Assembly (NCBI RefSeq): GCF_000689255.1
Contig: NZ_HG964446.1
Span: 3,454,734 to 3,518,733 of the forward strand
Length of the DNA stretch: 64,000 nt
Source: Mycobacterium triplex
GTDB lineage: Bacteria > Actinomycetota > Actinomycetes > Mycobacteriales > Mycobacteriaceae
Direction: 5' to 3'
Shown in pieces: positions 9,199-17,956 of this stretch (position 1 is the stretch's first letter; every line of letters begins with the position of its first letter). Under the pieces are notes generated by a model that saw only the letters and a list, made by a program, of their open reading frames with translations, did no database searches and was not told the origin of the DNA. The translations under genes and the position numbers were made by a program.

Positions 9199-10284
9199 AT
9201 GGCGAAACTGCCGGTTCTCCTTCTCGCGATCGTGTTGTTGCTCGGCGCCTGCGATCAGCAGGCTGCGCCGAAGACCACCTCCGCCGGTCCGGTCAACATT
9301 GACGCCGCCAAGGCGGGCAGCCAGAAAGTGCTGGATGACGCCATCGACGAAGGGGCTCCGGGCTGCTCGGCCGCGGTGGGCGTCAAGGGCACGGTCACCT
9401 GGACAGGGGTGCGCGGCCTGGCCGATCTGACCACCGACGCCCCGCTCACCTCGGACACGGTCTTCGACATCGCGTCGGTGTCCAAGCAGTTCACCGCCAC
9501 CGCGCTGCTGTTGCTGGTCGATGCCGGCAAGCTGACGCTCAACGACCCCCTGTCCCAGCATCTGGCCGAACTGCCGGCGTGGGCCGGCAGCGTCAACGTT
9601 GGACAACTCATGCACCAGACCAGCGGCATCCCCGACTACGTGGAACTGCTCGAGGCGCAGGGGTTTGCCTTCGGCGACCGCACCACCCAGGAGCAAGCGG
9701 TGCGAGCCGTGGCCGCCATGCCGAAGCTGACGTTTCCGCCCGGCTCCCAGTTCGAATACTCGAACTCCAATTACCTGCTGCTCGGCGAGATCGTCCGCCG
9801 GGTTTCGGCACAACCGTTGCCGCAGTTTCTTGCCGAGCAGATCTTCCATCCGCTCGGCCTGGCCATGGTGGTGGATCCGACCGGACCGATTCCCGGCAAG
9901 GCCATCAACTATGAAGCGGACAGCGACGACTACCACGCCACCACGACCGGCTGGGAGCAGGTCGGTGACGGCGGCATCCAGACCACGCCCACGCAACTGG
10001 TCCGTTGGGCCGACAATTATCGAACCGGCCGGGTGGGCGGCGCCAGCTTGCTCGACGCCCAGTTGCGCGGGGCGGTGCCCACCGATCCGGGCGGCGGCGA
10101 CAAGTACGGCGCGGGAATCTTTTTGCTGGCCAACGGAACCCTCGACCACGACGGCGAATGGGGCGGATTCGTCTCGGCGTTTCGGGTGAGCAAGGACCGG
10201 ACGACGTCCGTCGCGATCAGCTGCAACACCGACGAGCAAGACCCGGAAGCCTTGGCCGGTTCGATCGCAAAGCTCTGGATGTAG
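9199..10284 (+). CDS. Serine hydrolase lipoprotein (beta-lactamase class C-like), copy 2
   Basis: A 361-residue paralogue of the preceding gene with the same landmarks in the same order: lipobox LLGAC, IASVSKQFTA (Ser and Lys), YSNSNYLLLGE (Tyr motif) and HDGEWGGF (third motif). Long runs are shared, such as PGCSAAVG and DNYRTGRVGG, and both end in AKLWM, pointing to tandem duplication. It should be anchored outside the cytoplasmic membrane. With only 33 bases between them the two are probably co-transcribed. Substrate unknown. Confidence 0.8.
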   Translation: MAKLPVLLLAIVLLLGACDQQAAPKTTSAGPVNIDAAKAGSQKVLDDAIDEGAPGCSAAVGVKGTVTWTGVRGLADLTTDAPLTSDTVFDIASVSKQFTATALLLLVDAGKLTLNDPLSQHLAELPAWAGSVNVGQLMHQTSGIPDYVELLEAQGFAFGDRTTQEQAVRAVAAMPKLTFPPGSQFEYSNSNYLLLGEIVRRVSAQPLPQFLAEQIFHPLGLAMVVDPTGPIPGKAINYEADSDDYHATTTGWEQVGDGGIQTTPTQLVRWADNYRTGRVGGASLLDAQLRGAVPTDPGGGDKYGAGIFLLANGTLDHDGEWGGFVSAFRVSKDRTTSVAISCNTDEQDPEALAGSIAKLWM

Positions 10285-10310
10285 TGCTCCGCCACCGCTT
10301 TTGGTGAGAA

Positions 10311-11870
10311 TCAGGCGATGGCCGTGGCGCCGGTAACGGTGCGACCGTCCTCCAGCTCGATGGTGGTCACGGCCATCGGCGCGGTCAGGGCCGCGGCGAA
10401 GCGGCCAAGGCCCGCTTCGGAGATCCGGAACAATTCGCCCCGGCGGCCGTCGGTCGTCCAGATCTGCTCGGCAAACCGGGCGCCGAGTTGCTCGACCTGC
10501 CAGTGCAGCGGCTGACCCCGGAGGTGGGCGCCGAATACCGCCAGCTCGACACCGGTTCGGGCCAACAGTCCCGACGCGGTGCCGATCAACCGCGCACCGA
10601 TGTCGGCGGCGATTTGGTCGTGGAAGGCGGGAACCACGATCGTCACTGAAAACGGAGTGCCCGCCGCCGTCGGCGCGACCGGCACGGTGACCGCGGCCAT
10701 GTCGAGCAGATTGCAGAAATTGGTGTAAGTGCCCATGCGACGGCTGATCCCGACGGGGTCGGCGCCCACCTCGCTCAGCGTGGGATGTTCGGTGGTGGTG
10801 GGCAGCAGCAATGCGTCGAAACCGTCGAGCAGCCCAGCGGCCTGCGCCCGCGCGCGTGCCAACGCGTCCAGGTCGGCGGCGAAGGCGGGACCGGTGACCT
10901 CGCGCGCCGCGGTAATGATCCACGCGACAACGGGATCCGCGCTCGCCGGTGCGGTGTCGAGAAATTCGCCGACGGCCGCGTATCGCTCGGCAACGATCGC
11001 GCCGTCGTAGAGCAGCAGCGCAGCGTCCAACAGGGCGGAGATGTCGATCGCCTCGACGTGCAGGCCGGCGGCCACCGCGGCGCGCACGGACTGCTCGAAT
11101 GCGTCGCGATAGGCAGGGGTGAGTGCGGCGAGATTCGCGGCTTCCGGGATCGCCAGCCGTGCCACACCGGGGGCGGCGAGGCGAACGTCGGCGGGCCAGG
11201 GGCGGCTGCGGGGGTCGCGTGGATCCGGTCCGGCCATCACGGCGACCGCGGTGGCGGCCAGGGTGAGGTCGGCTGCCAGCACACCGACGGCGTCATAGCT
11301 GGCGCAGGCCGGGACGACGCCGTGGGTGGGGATGAGGCCGAGGGTGGGCTTGATTCCGACCAGACCGTTGAGTGCGGCGGGCACCCGAACCGATCCGGCG
11401 GTGTCGGTGCCGATGCCGATGTCGACGATGCCCAGCGCCACGGCGACCGCGGAACCGGAACTCGACCCTCCCGAGACCAAGTCCGGGCAACGCGAATTAC
11501 GCACGGCGCCATAGGGACTACGGGTACCGGCCAATCCGCACCCGAACTGGTCGAGGTTTGTCTTGCCGAGCACGACGGCCCCGGCGTCGCGGAGTCGGTC
11601 GACGGCGACCGCGGTGGCTGCCGGCCGGTAGGCGAACTCGCGGCATCCCGCGGTGGTCGGCAGCCGTGCCACGTCGATGTTGTCCTTGACCGCGACCACC
11701 CGCCCCGCCAGGGGCAAGCGCTCTCCCGCGGCGAGGCGTTCTTCGACGGCCGCGGCGTCGGCGAGCACATCGGCCTGTTCTCTCAGCGTGATCCAGACCT
11801 CGGGCCGGTCCGCCTCTGTGATGGTGCGGTACGCGGCCGTCACCCGCGCGCTGGGCGCTGACGACGTCAC
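10311..11870 (-). CDS. atzF: Allophanate hydrolase (amidase signature family)
   Basis: A 519-residue amidase. The catalytic triad is visible: Lys in VAVKDNID, the cis-Ser in SGGSSSGSAVA and the nucleophile Ser in GTDTAGSVRVPA. The C-terminal VFGAHLRGQPLHWQ segment is characteristic of allophanate hydrolase rather than generic amidases. The enzyme breaks allophanate to ammonia and CO2 in urea or cyanurate use. It is shorter than the roughly 600-residue AtzF reference, with a short C-terminal domain. GTG at 11870 overlaps the stop of the upstream transporter (GTGA), implying translational coupling. No urea carboxylase lies nearby, so the true substrate may differ. Confidence 0.78.
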   Translation of the reverse strand: MTSSAPSARVTAAYRTITEADRPEVWITLREQADVLADAAAVEERLAAGERLPLAGRVVAVKDNIDVARLPTTAGCREFAYRPAATAVAVDRLRDAGAVVLGKTNLDQFGCGLAGTRSPYGAVRNSRCPDLVSGGSSSGSAVAVALGIVDIGIGTDTAGSVRVPAALNGLVGIKPTLGLIPTHGVVPACASYDAVGVLAADLTLAATAVAVMAGPDPRDPRSRPWPADVRLAAPGVARLAIPEAANLAALTPAYRDAFEQSVRAAVAAGLHVEAIDISALLDAALLLYDGAIVAERYAAVGEFLDTAPASADPVVAWIITAAREVTGPAFAADLDALARARAQAAGLLDGFDALLLPTTTEHPTLSEVGADPVGISRRMGTYTNFCNLLDMAAVTVPVAPTAAGTPFSVTIVVPAFHDQIAADIGARLIGTASGLLARTGVELAVFGAHLRGQPLHWQVEQLGARFAEQIWTTDGRRGELFRISEAGLGRFAAALTAPMAVTTIELEDGRTVTGATAIA

Positions 11871-13273
11871 AACACGTGCGGCGCGATGAGGACCGCGGCC
11901 CCGGACACCGCGAAACCGATCAGGAACGCAATGACCGTAAAGCCCATCACCTGGCGCACATTGAGCTTCGCGATCGCGAGCACGGGCAACAGCCAGAACG
12001 GCTGAATCATGTTCGCGACACCCTCTCCGACCGCCACCGACATCGAGATCAGTCCAAGGTATGCCGCCGAGTGCTGGCCGATGGCCAGCGCCGAGCCGAC
12101 CGCGATCGGCCCCTGGACCGCCCAGTGCCCGCCGCCGGACGGGACGAATAGTGAAATGATCACGGAGCCAACGAATGTCAGGAATGGCAGCGTGTATTGA
12201 TCCGCGCCGCGCACCAGGGCCTCGGCGAGCACCGTCTGCAGCGCGCGGCCCGATCCCGGCGGCAGATACCCCAGCAGGCCGGCGATCCCGCCGTACAGCG
12301 GATATTGCAGCAGCAATGGGCCGGACACCTTCGCCGCGCCGGAAAACGCGCGAATAAAGCGAATCGGCGTGCCGTGCAGCAGCGCACTGGTGACGGTGAA
12401 CAACATGATCATCGACGCGATGTTCAGCGCGAAGCCGCTCAGCACGAAATACGTTATGCCCGCGGCGAATACCAGTACGTTGAGAATCCAGAGGTTCTCC
12501 AGCCGCTCGGCGAACGTCCGCGGGCCCTGCGGCGGATCCGGTGCGGGCTCTTCGTCGAAGACCGCGGGATCGGGTTCGAGGCTTTCACTCGGCTCCATCC
12601 GCCAGATCGTGACGGCGACCAGTGCGACCATCGCGATGACGGCGAGCCAGCTGTAGGGCTGGAAGATCGTCAACTTCAACGGCACGATCATCCCGGTCAT
12701 CTTGTGAATCACGTTGATGGGGCTGGTCGTATCGGTGTTGGCCAGCGCGATCGACGACGACAAGCCCTGCGTCCACACCAGATAGCCCATAAACCCGGTC
12801 GCGATCAAATAGCCGAAATGCACATGGGGAAGCCGCTTTGCGACCTGACGCGCCACCAGCGCACCGGCCACCAGGCCCAGTCCCCAATTCAGCAACGAGA
12901 AGACGCTGCTGACGCCGAAACACAACAACGCTCCCTGCACCTGGGTGGTCGGCTTACTCGCGAGACGAACGATGGCCCTTTTCACGATTGGCGCCTCGGC
13001 CAGCGTGTAGCCGGTGACCAATATCAGCACCATCTGGAACGCGAAGGTGAAGATGTTCTGCGCTCCCCATACCCCGCCGTACCACGCTTTGAGAACCCCG
13101 GTGGGCGTAGCACCCCGGACGAGTAACGCAACGAGCGCGACCACGATCAGAGTCAAAATGATCGCGAACAAATACGGGTCCGGCATCAACCGTTCGACGT
13201 ACCGAACGCAGAGCATGGTGAGTCGCTGCATGAGGCCGCGACGTCCGACATGTTCCTCTTTGGTGGTCGTCAT
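11867..13273 (-). CDS. Short-chain fatty acid transporter family (AtoE-like)
   Basis: A 468-residue polytopic membrane protein of the AtoE/short-chain fatty acid transporter family. About twelve hydrophobic segments are seen, beginning with PYLFAIILTLIVVALVALLV and continuing through QMVLILVTGYTLA, and the family stretch FGVSSVFSLLNWGLGLVAGALVAR is present. A cytoplasmic Glu/Pro-rich loop (about residues 230-260) splits the two halves. The stop overlaps the start of the allophanate hydrolase gene, so a carboxylate- or amide-like substrate feeding that hydrolase is a reasonable inference. Transported solute unknown. Confidence 0.82.
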   Translation of the reverse strand: MTTTKEEHVGRRGLMQRLTMLCVRYVERLMPDPYLFAIILTLIVVALVALLVRGATPTGVLKAWYGGVWGAQNIFTFAFQMVLILVTGYTLAEAPIVKRAIVRLASKPTTQVQGALLCFGVSSVFSLLNWGLGLVAGALVARQVAKRLPHVHFGYLIATGFMGYLVWTQGLSSSIALANTDTTSPINVIHKMTGMIVPLKLTIFQPYSWLAVIAMVALVAVTIWRMEPSESLEPDPAVFDEEPAPDPPQGPRTFAERLENLWILNVLVFAAGITYFVLSGFALNIASMIMLFTVTSALLHGTPIRFIRAFSGAAKVSGPLLLQYPLYGGIAGLLGYLPPGSGRALQTVLAEALVRGADQYTLPFLTFVGSVIISLFVPSGGGHWAVQGPIAVGSALAIGQHSAAYLGLISMSVAVGEGVANMIQPFWLLPVLAIAKLNVRQVMGFTVIAFLIGFAVSGAAVLIAPHVL

Positions 13274-13362
13274 TGGCCCCCTTCACCGTGCTGCCGTGCC
13301 CGCGTTGTGCTCTCGTTGAAGAAACGCTCAGGTAACTCTAGATTGGTTGCCGCCGGGTGGCC

Positions 13363-13740
13363 TTAAATGAACTCGTAGACAAAGACAACGACGATTGCCA
13401 CCGCCAGCAGAATCAGGCTCACGACGATGGCGCCGCGCACCGCGCGGGACTGGCGGCCGAACCACTGCCGCAGTTGAGAAAAGCGCCAGTCGGTCCACGC
13501 GTAGGCGCGCGCGGCCCACAGCGCTTCGACCGCCAGCAAGCGGAAGGCCACCAGCAGCGCGGGGATCCCGACTTCGGGAAGCAGCACGATCAGCGGTATG
13601 GAGGCGACGAGCAACACCCCGCCCAGGACGGCCAGGCCGACCCGAACCGGCATCGACCTGGCCCGCCCGCGAGTGCGGTAGGCGAGCACTCGGGCCAGTG
13701 CGTCGGCGCGGGTCCCGGGCTGCTGATCGGCAGAGTCCAC
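13363..13740 (-). CDS. Conserved membrane protein (Rv1924c-like)
   Basis: A 125-residue protein with a charged N-terminus, two close hydrophobic segments (VRVGLAVLGGVLLVASIPLIVLL and VGIPALLVAFRLLAVEALWAA), a basic amphipathic middle (WTDWRFSQLRQWFGRQSR) and a C-terminal membrane helix ending VVVFVYEFI. It is divergent from fadD31, the same arrangement as Rv1924c/fadD31 in M. tuberculosis. Function unknown. Confidence 0.7.
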   Translation of the reverse strand: MDSADQQPGTRADALARVLAYRTRGRARSMPVRVGLAVLGGVLLVASIPLIVLLPEVGIPALLVAFRLLAVEALWAARAYAWTDWRFSQLRQWFGRQSRAVRGAIVVSLILLAVAIVVVFVYEFI

Positions 13741-13835
13741 GGTCGCTCCTCATGACCCCCGCGGCGGTATCGACTCGGACTCTAGCCGACGGCTGAATCC
13801 CGAGGGCGGTATCGCCGCGCACCTAGACTGCGGAT

Positions 13836-15653
13836 ATGGACGACGGTCCCCGACAGCATTCGGTGGCTCCAAGAGGCCTGCTACGAATAGAGGATTGCCT
13901 GGACGCCGACGGCGAGATCTCGTTGCCGCCGGGCACCACACTGATTTCGCTGATCGAGCGCAACATCAACAGCGTCGGCGATTCCATCGCCTACCGCTAT
14001 CTGGACTACGCCCGCTCGGAAGGACACGCCCTCGAAATCACCTGGGCCCAATTGGGTGTCCGCCTCCAGGCCATCGCCGCGCGCGTCCAGCAGTTCGCGG
14101 GCGACGGCGACCGGGTGGCGGTACTCGCGCCGCAGAGCATCGACTACGTCGCCGGCTTCTACGCCGCGATCAAGGCGGGAACCATCGCGGTGCCGTTGTT
14201 CGCCCCCGAGTTGCCGGGCCATGCCGAACGGCTGGAGACGGCGCTTCGCGATTCCGAGCCGACCGTGGTGTTGACGACGGCCGCGGCGAAAGACGCGGTC
14301 GACGAGTTCCTGATCCGGTGCGGGCAGCTGCGCAAGCCGGACGTCGTCGTCATCGATCAGATCCCCGATTCGGCGGGGGAGTCGTTCGTCCCGGTGACGC
14401 TGGACATCGACCGGGTGTCGCACTTGCAGTACACCTCGGGGTCGACCCGGCCGCCGGTCGGCGTGGAGATCACCCACCGCGCGGTGGGCACCAACCTGAC
14501 GCAGATGATCCTGTCGATCGATCTGCTGAACCGCAACACCCACGGCGTGAGTTGGCTGCCGCTGTATCACGACATGGGGCTGTCGATGATCGGCTTCCCC
14601 GCGGTGTACGGCGGCCATTCCACGCTGATGTCGCCCACCGCGTTCGTGCGCCGGCCGCAGCGATGGATTCAGGCCCTGGCGGCGGGGTCGAGGGCAGGCA
14701 ACGTCGTCACCGCCGCACCCAACTTCGCCTACGAGTGGGCGGCCCAGCGCGGCCTGCCGGCGGCCGGAGACGACATCGACCTGAGCAACGTCGTGTTGAT
14801 CATCGGCTCCGAGCCGGTCAGCATCGAGGCGATCGCGACGTTCAACAAGGCGTTCGCGCCCTATGGGTTGCCGCGCACGGCATTCAAGCCCTCGTACGGC
14901 ATCGCGGAAGCGACGCTGCTGATCTCCACGATCGAACCAACCGCCGAGGCCAAGGTTGCCTACCTCGACCGCGACCAGCTGGGCGCGGGTCGCGCGGTAC
15001 GGGTGGGTGCGGATGCTCCCAATGCGGTGGCACACGTATCGTGCGGGCGGCCCGCCCGCAGCCTGCGGGCGGTGATCGTCGACCCCGACACCGCCGCCGA
15101 GCTGCCCGACGGCATGGTCGGCGAAGTGTGGTTGCAGGGCGACAACGTCGGCCGGGGCTATTGGCGGCGCCCCGAGGAAACCGAGCGGGCATTCCACGCG
15201 CACCTGCAAGCGCGGCTGGCCCGGGGCAGCCACGCCGAAGGCTCGGCCGCCGACAGCTGCTGGCTGCGGACCGGCGACTTGGCGATGTATCTGGACGGCG
15301 AGCTGTACGTCGCCGGCCGCGTCGCGGATCTGGTGATCGTCGACGGCCGCAACCACTTTCCGCAGGACATCGAGGCCACCGCCGCCGAGGCGTCGCCGAT
15401 GGTCCGGCGCGGCTACGTGACGGCCTTCGCGGTGCCGGACGGCGGCGGCGTGGTGATCATGGCCGAGCGCGCGGCGGGCACCGGCCGCGATGATCCGCGG
15501 CCGGCGATCGAGGCGATCAAGACCGCGGTGTCGCACCGCCACGGCCTGACCGTTTCCGACGTGCGCTTGCTGCCGGCCGGCGCCATTCCCCGCACCACCA
15601 GTGGAAAGCTGGCGCGGCTGGCCTGCCGCGCTCAGTACCTCAACGAGCATTAG
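13836..15653 (+). CDS. fadD31: Fatty-acyl-AMP ligase / acyl-CoA synthetase
   Basis: A 605-residue adenylate-forming enzyme that activates fatty acids as acyl-AMP. The phosphate-binding motif is YTSGSTRPP, where fatty-acyl-AMP ligases typically deviate from GTTGxPKG; WLPLYHDMGL and SYGIAEATL are FAAL-type core motifs, and TSGKLARL near the C-terminus carries the catalytic lysine. No polyketide synthase lies beside it. Position after the Rv1924c-like gene and before the Rv1927-like gene supports fadD31. The ATG has no obvious Shine-Dalgarno, so leaderless translation is possible. Confidence 0.85.
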   Translation: MDDGPRQHSVAPRGLLRIEDCLDADGEISLPPGTTLISLIERNINSVGDSIAYRYLDYARSEGHALEITWAQLGVRLQAIAARVQQFAGDGDRVAVLAPQSIDYVAGFYAAIKAGTIAVPLFAPELPGHAERLETALRDSEPTVVLTTAAAKDAVDEFLIRCGQLRKPDVVVIDQIPDSAGESFVPVTLDIDRVSHLQYTSGSTRPPVGVEITHRAVGTNLTQMILSIDLLNRNTHGVSWLPLYHDMGLSMIGFPAVYGGHSTLMSPTAFVRRPQRWIQALAAGSRAGNVVTAAPNFAYEWAAQRGLPAAGDDIDLSNVVLIIGSEPVSIEAIATFNKAFAPYGLPRTAFKPSYGIAEATLLISTIEPTAEAKVAYLDRDQLGAGRAVRVGADAPNAVAHVSCGRPARSLRAVIVDPDTAAELPDGMVGEVWLQGDNVGRGYWRRPEETERAFHAHLQARLARGSHAEGSAADSCWLRTGDLAMYLDGELYVAGRVADLVIVDGRNHFPQDIEATAAEASPMVRRGYVTAFAVPDGGGVVIMAERAAGTGRDDPRPAIEAIKTAVSHRHGLTVSDVRLLPAGAIPRTTSGKLARLACRAQYLNEH

Positions 15654-15692
15654 CAACTCGGTCGAACGATTCTGCGGTGGCATTCTGGCCAT

Positions 15693-16349
15693 ATGGGTCT
15701 GGTCATCCGGCTGGTGGAGTTCCTCATCCTGCTGCTGCCGTTGGTGGGCCTGGCCATCGGCGCCGTGCGCGCCTTCGGCGCCAACAAGCGCCGGGCCGCG
15801 GAAGCCACAGAGCCCGCGGCGCCGCCGCCCGAACCCGCCGCGACCAGTCAAGCCGCGCGGTGGCGATCATTGCGGCGGATCCTCGACGAGCACCGCCACA
15901 CCGATACCCGCTGGCTGTCCTACGAGCTGGACTTCGCCAAGCTGCTCGACTTCCCGCTGATGACGGACCTGCGCGATCCGCTGACCGTCGCCTTTCACAA
16001 GGCCAAGCTGCGCGCGGACCTGTTGCGGCCCGTCAAAGCCGAGGATCTGCTCGACGACCGCGAGGCCGCCGCGCGCTATCAGGTCGCGGTGGAGGACTAC
16101 GTGACGGCGTTCAACGTCGCCGAGGCGGAGGCAATACGGCGAGGCCGCAACGACTTCTCCCGCGATGAACAGCAGCGGATCGCCCGCGCCCAAAGCCTGC
16201 TGCGGATGGCGTCGGACTCGGCCGCCGCGCCGCAGGAACGTCAGAACGCCTACGAGTCGGCCCGCAAAGAGCTCGACGGCCTGATCGTGTTGCCCGCCAC
16301 CACGCAGGCCGGCATCGAGCGCGGGATCTCCGGTGAGATCGAGGGTTAG
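15693..16349 (+). CDS. Conserved actinobacterial membrane-anchored protein
   Basis: A 218-residue protein with one N-terminal membrane helix (LVIRLVEFLILLLPLVGLAIGAV), an Ala/Pro linker, and a cytoplasmic, highly charged alpha-helical domain (about residues 60-200) likely to form coiled coil, ending EIEG. I do not recognise an enzymatic motif. It lies 39 bases after fadD31 and 27 before the next gene, so the three may be co-transcribed. Function unknown. Confidence 0.7.
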   Translation: MGLVIRLVEFLILLLPLVGLAIGAVRAFGANKRRAAEATEPAAPPPEPAATSQAARWRSLRRILDEHRHTDTRWLSYELDFAKLLDFPLMTDLRDPLTVAFHKAKLRADLLRPVKAEDLLDDREAAARYQVAVEDYVTAFNVAEAEAIRRGRNDFSRDEQQRIARAQSLLRMASDSAAAPQERQNAYESARKELDGLIVLPATTQAGIERGISGEIEG

Positions 16350-16376
16350 GCCGCGCCGGCATGTCACGATGACCGG

Positions 16377-17129
16377 ATGACGATGCCCGGCCCACCCGAT
16401 GAGGCGCTCGCCGGCTACCCCGTCACGCCACCACCGCTGCCCGGCCCGGTCACGTTCGACCAGCAGTGGAGTGAGCTGACGTTCCTGCATTGGCCGGTCG
16501 AGCCCGGCACCGTCGCGCACCTGTACCCACCGGGGACGCGTCCCGACGTTTTCGCCGACGGGCTGACCTACGTGGCGTTGGTCCCGTTCATGATGACCGG
16601 CACCAAAGTCGGTACCGCGCTGCCGCTTCCGTACTTCGGCCGCTTCGCCGAGACCAACGTGCGGCTGTATTCGATCGACGACGCCGGGCGCCACGGCGTC
16701 CTGTTCCGGTCGCTGGAAACCGCGCGGCTGGCCGTCGTTCCCGTCACCCGGATCGGTCTGGGCGTGCCCTACAGCTGGGCGAGGATGCGGTTGATTCGCG
16801 ATGGCGACTACCTCACCTATGACAGCGTGCGCCGGTGGCCGCGCCGCGGCCTGTGCAGTCGGCTGACCATCGCCGTCGGCGACCCGGTGGCGTCGACTCC
16901 GCTGGAGGTCTGGCTCACCGCGCGCTGGGGTGCGCACACCCGCCGGGCGGGCCGGACGTGGTGGGTGCCCAACGAGCACGGGCCGTGGCCGTTGCGCGCG
17001 GCGCACGTTCTCGAGCTGCGTGACGAGTTGGTCGATGCCAGCGGGGTACCGCGCGCCGGTGATCGATTGCGGGGCCTGTATTCACCGGGTGTGCGAACCC
17101 GGTTCGGCCGCCCCTGCGTTGTCCGATGA
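16377..17129 (+). CDS. DUF2071 (YqjF-like) protein, Rv1927-like
   Basis: A 250-residue protein of the DUF2071/acetoacetate-decarboxylase-like fold. The family signatures are QQWSELTFLHWPVEP, LTYVALVPFMMTG, the ETNVRLYSID strand and VFRSLE-like LFRSLETARLAVV. No decarboxylase lysine can be assigned, so catalysis is unproven. Either ATG 16377 or ATG 16383 may start it. The stop is one base from the stop of the convergent SDR. Length and context match Rv1927. Confidence 0.78.
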   Translation: MTMPGPPDEALAGYPVTPPPLPGPVTFDQQWSELTFLHWPVEPGTVAHLYPPGTRPDVFADGLTYVALVPFMMTGTKVGTALPLPYFGRFAETNVRLYSIDDAGRHGVLFRSLETARLAVVPVTRIGLGVPYSWARMRLIRDGDYLTYDSVRRWPRRGLCSRLTIAVGDPVASTPLEVWLTARWGAHTRRAGRTWWVPNEHGPWPLRAAHVLELRDELVDASGVPRAGDRLRGLYSPGVRTRFGRPCVVR

Positions 17130-17130
17130 A

Positions 17131-17898
17131 TTACGGGATGGTGTAGCCGCCGTCGATGACGACGTCCGAACCGGTCATGTAGCTGGACGCGTCGCTGGCC
17201 AGGTAGAGGTAGAGGCCGACGAGTTCCTCGGGCCGGCCGATGCGGCCGAGCGGGATCTTGGGCTCCCACAGCCGGTGATACTCCGCCATCGGTTCGACGA
17301 GCTCGGTGAGGATGTAGCCCGGGCTGACGCTGTTCACCCGGATGTTGTGCGGCGCGAGTTCGACGGCCAACGCCTTGGTCAGGTGGATGACCGCCGCCTT
17401 GGAGGTGCAGTAGTGGCCGGCCGGCTGCGGGATGTTGATGATATGGCCCGACATCGACGCCGTGGTGATGATGGCGCCGCCGCGGCCCCGGTCGACCATC
17501 GCCCGGGCCGCGGCCTGCGCGGTGAGGAATACGCCGTTCACATTCGTGTCCTGGATGGCCTGGAATTCCTCCGGCGACATGTCCAGCATCGCTTTGAGAT
17601 TGATGATCCCGGCATTGCAGACGGCGATGTCGATGCCGCCCAGCTCCGCGATCACCCGGTCGACCATTCGGTTCACCTGATCGGGTTGGGTTACGTCACA
17701 CGGGATCGGCAAGATCCGGCCGCGGGCCGGGGCGAGCTCGGCGGCGACCTTGTCCAGGGCCTCGGAATGCCGGGCCGCGATGGCCACTTGCGCACCCGCT
17801 TGCAGGTACGCCTCCGTCACCTTTTTGCCGATACCGGTGGACGCCCCGGTCACCAGGGCCGTCCGGCCGCGCAGATCAAACAAGTCCAGCACGCTCAT
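17131..17898 (-). CDS. Short-chain dehydrogenase/reductase (Rv1928c-like)
   Basis: A 255-residue classical SDR. TGASTGIG (about residues 16-23) binds NAD(P), NAGI follows the fourth strand, and the catalytic Ser (TTASMSG), Tyr and Lys (HYCTSKA) are all present; PGYI and DGGYTIP close the fold. It should interconvert an alcohol and a ketone. ATG 17898 starts at the natural N-terminus and gives the length of Rv1928c. It diverges from a SnoaL-like gene across 58 bases containing a KstR-like operator, so a sterol-derived substrate is plausible but inferred. Confidence 0.87.
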   Translation of the reverse strand: MSVLDLFDLRGRTALVTGASTGIGKKVTEAYLQAGAQVAIAARHSEALDKVAAELAPARGRILPIPCDVTQPDQVNRMVDRVIAELGGIDIAVCNAGIINLKAMLDMSPEEFQAIQDTNVNGVFLTAQAAARAMVDRGRGGAIITTASMSGHIINIPQPAGHYCTSKAAVIHLTKALAVELAPHNIRVNSVSPGYILTELVEPMAEYHRLWEPKIPLGRIGRPEELVGLYLYLASDASSYMTGSDVVIDGGYTIP

Positions 17899-17931
17899 TC
17901 GATATCCCCATCCAGACGGGCCACCAAAAAC

Positions 17932-17945
17932 CAGAACACGTTCTA
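17932..17945. promoter_or_regulatory. KstR-like operator between the SDR and SnoaL-like genes
   Basis: The sequence CAGAACACGTTCTA fits the KstR consensus TNNAACNNGTTNNA at every fixed position except the first (C for T); the core AGAAC-AC-GTTCT is a perfect inverted repeat. It lies 34 bases before the SDR start and 12 before the SnoaL-like start, where a bound repressor would block both promoters. KstR is the TetR repressor of mycobacterial cholesterol catabolism. Confidence 0.65.
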
Positions 17946-17956
17946 GTGTGTCCGCT

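Noticed and set aside
8182..10923. 913-codon antisense frame across the serine-hydrolase pair
   Set aside because: Its internal repetition simply reflects the tandem duplication on the other strand, and its composition is that of a shadow frame.
13881..15851. 656-codon frame antisense to fadD31
   Set aside because: No recognisable domains; fadD31 on the plus strand has all adenylation motifs.
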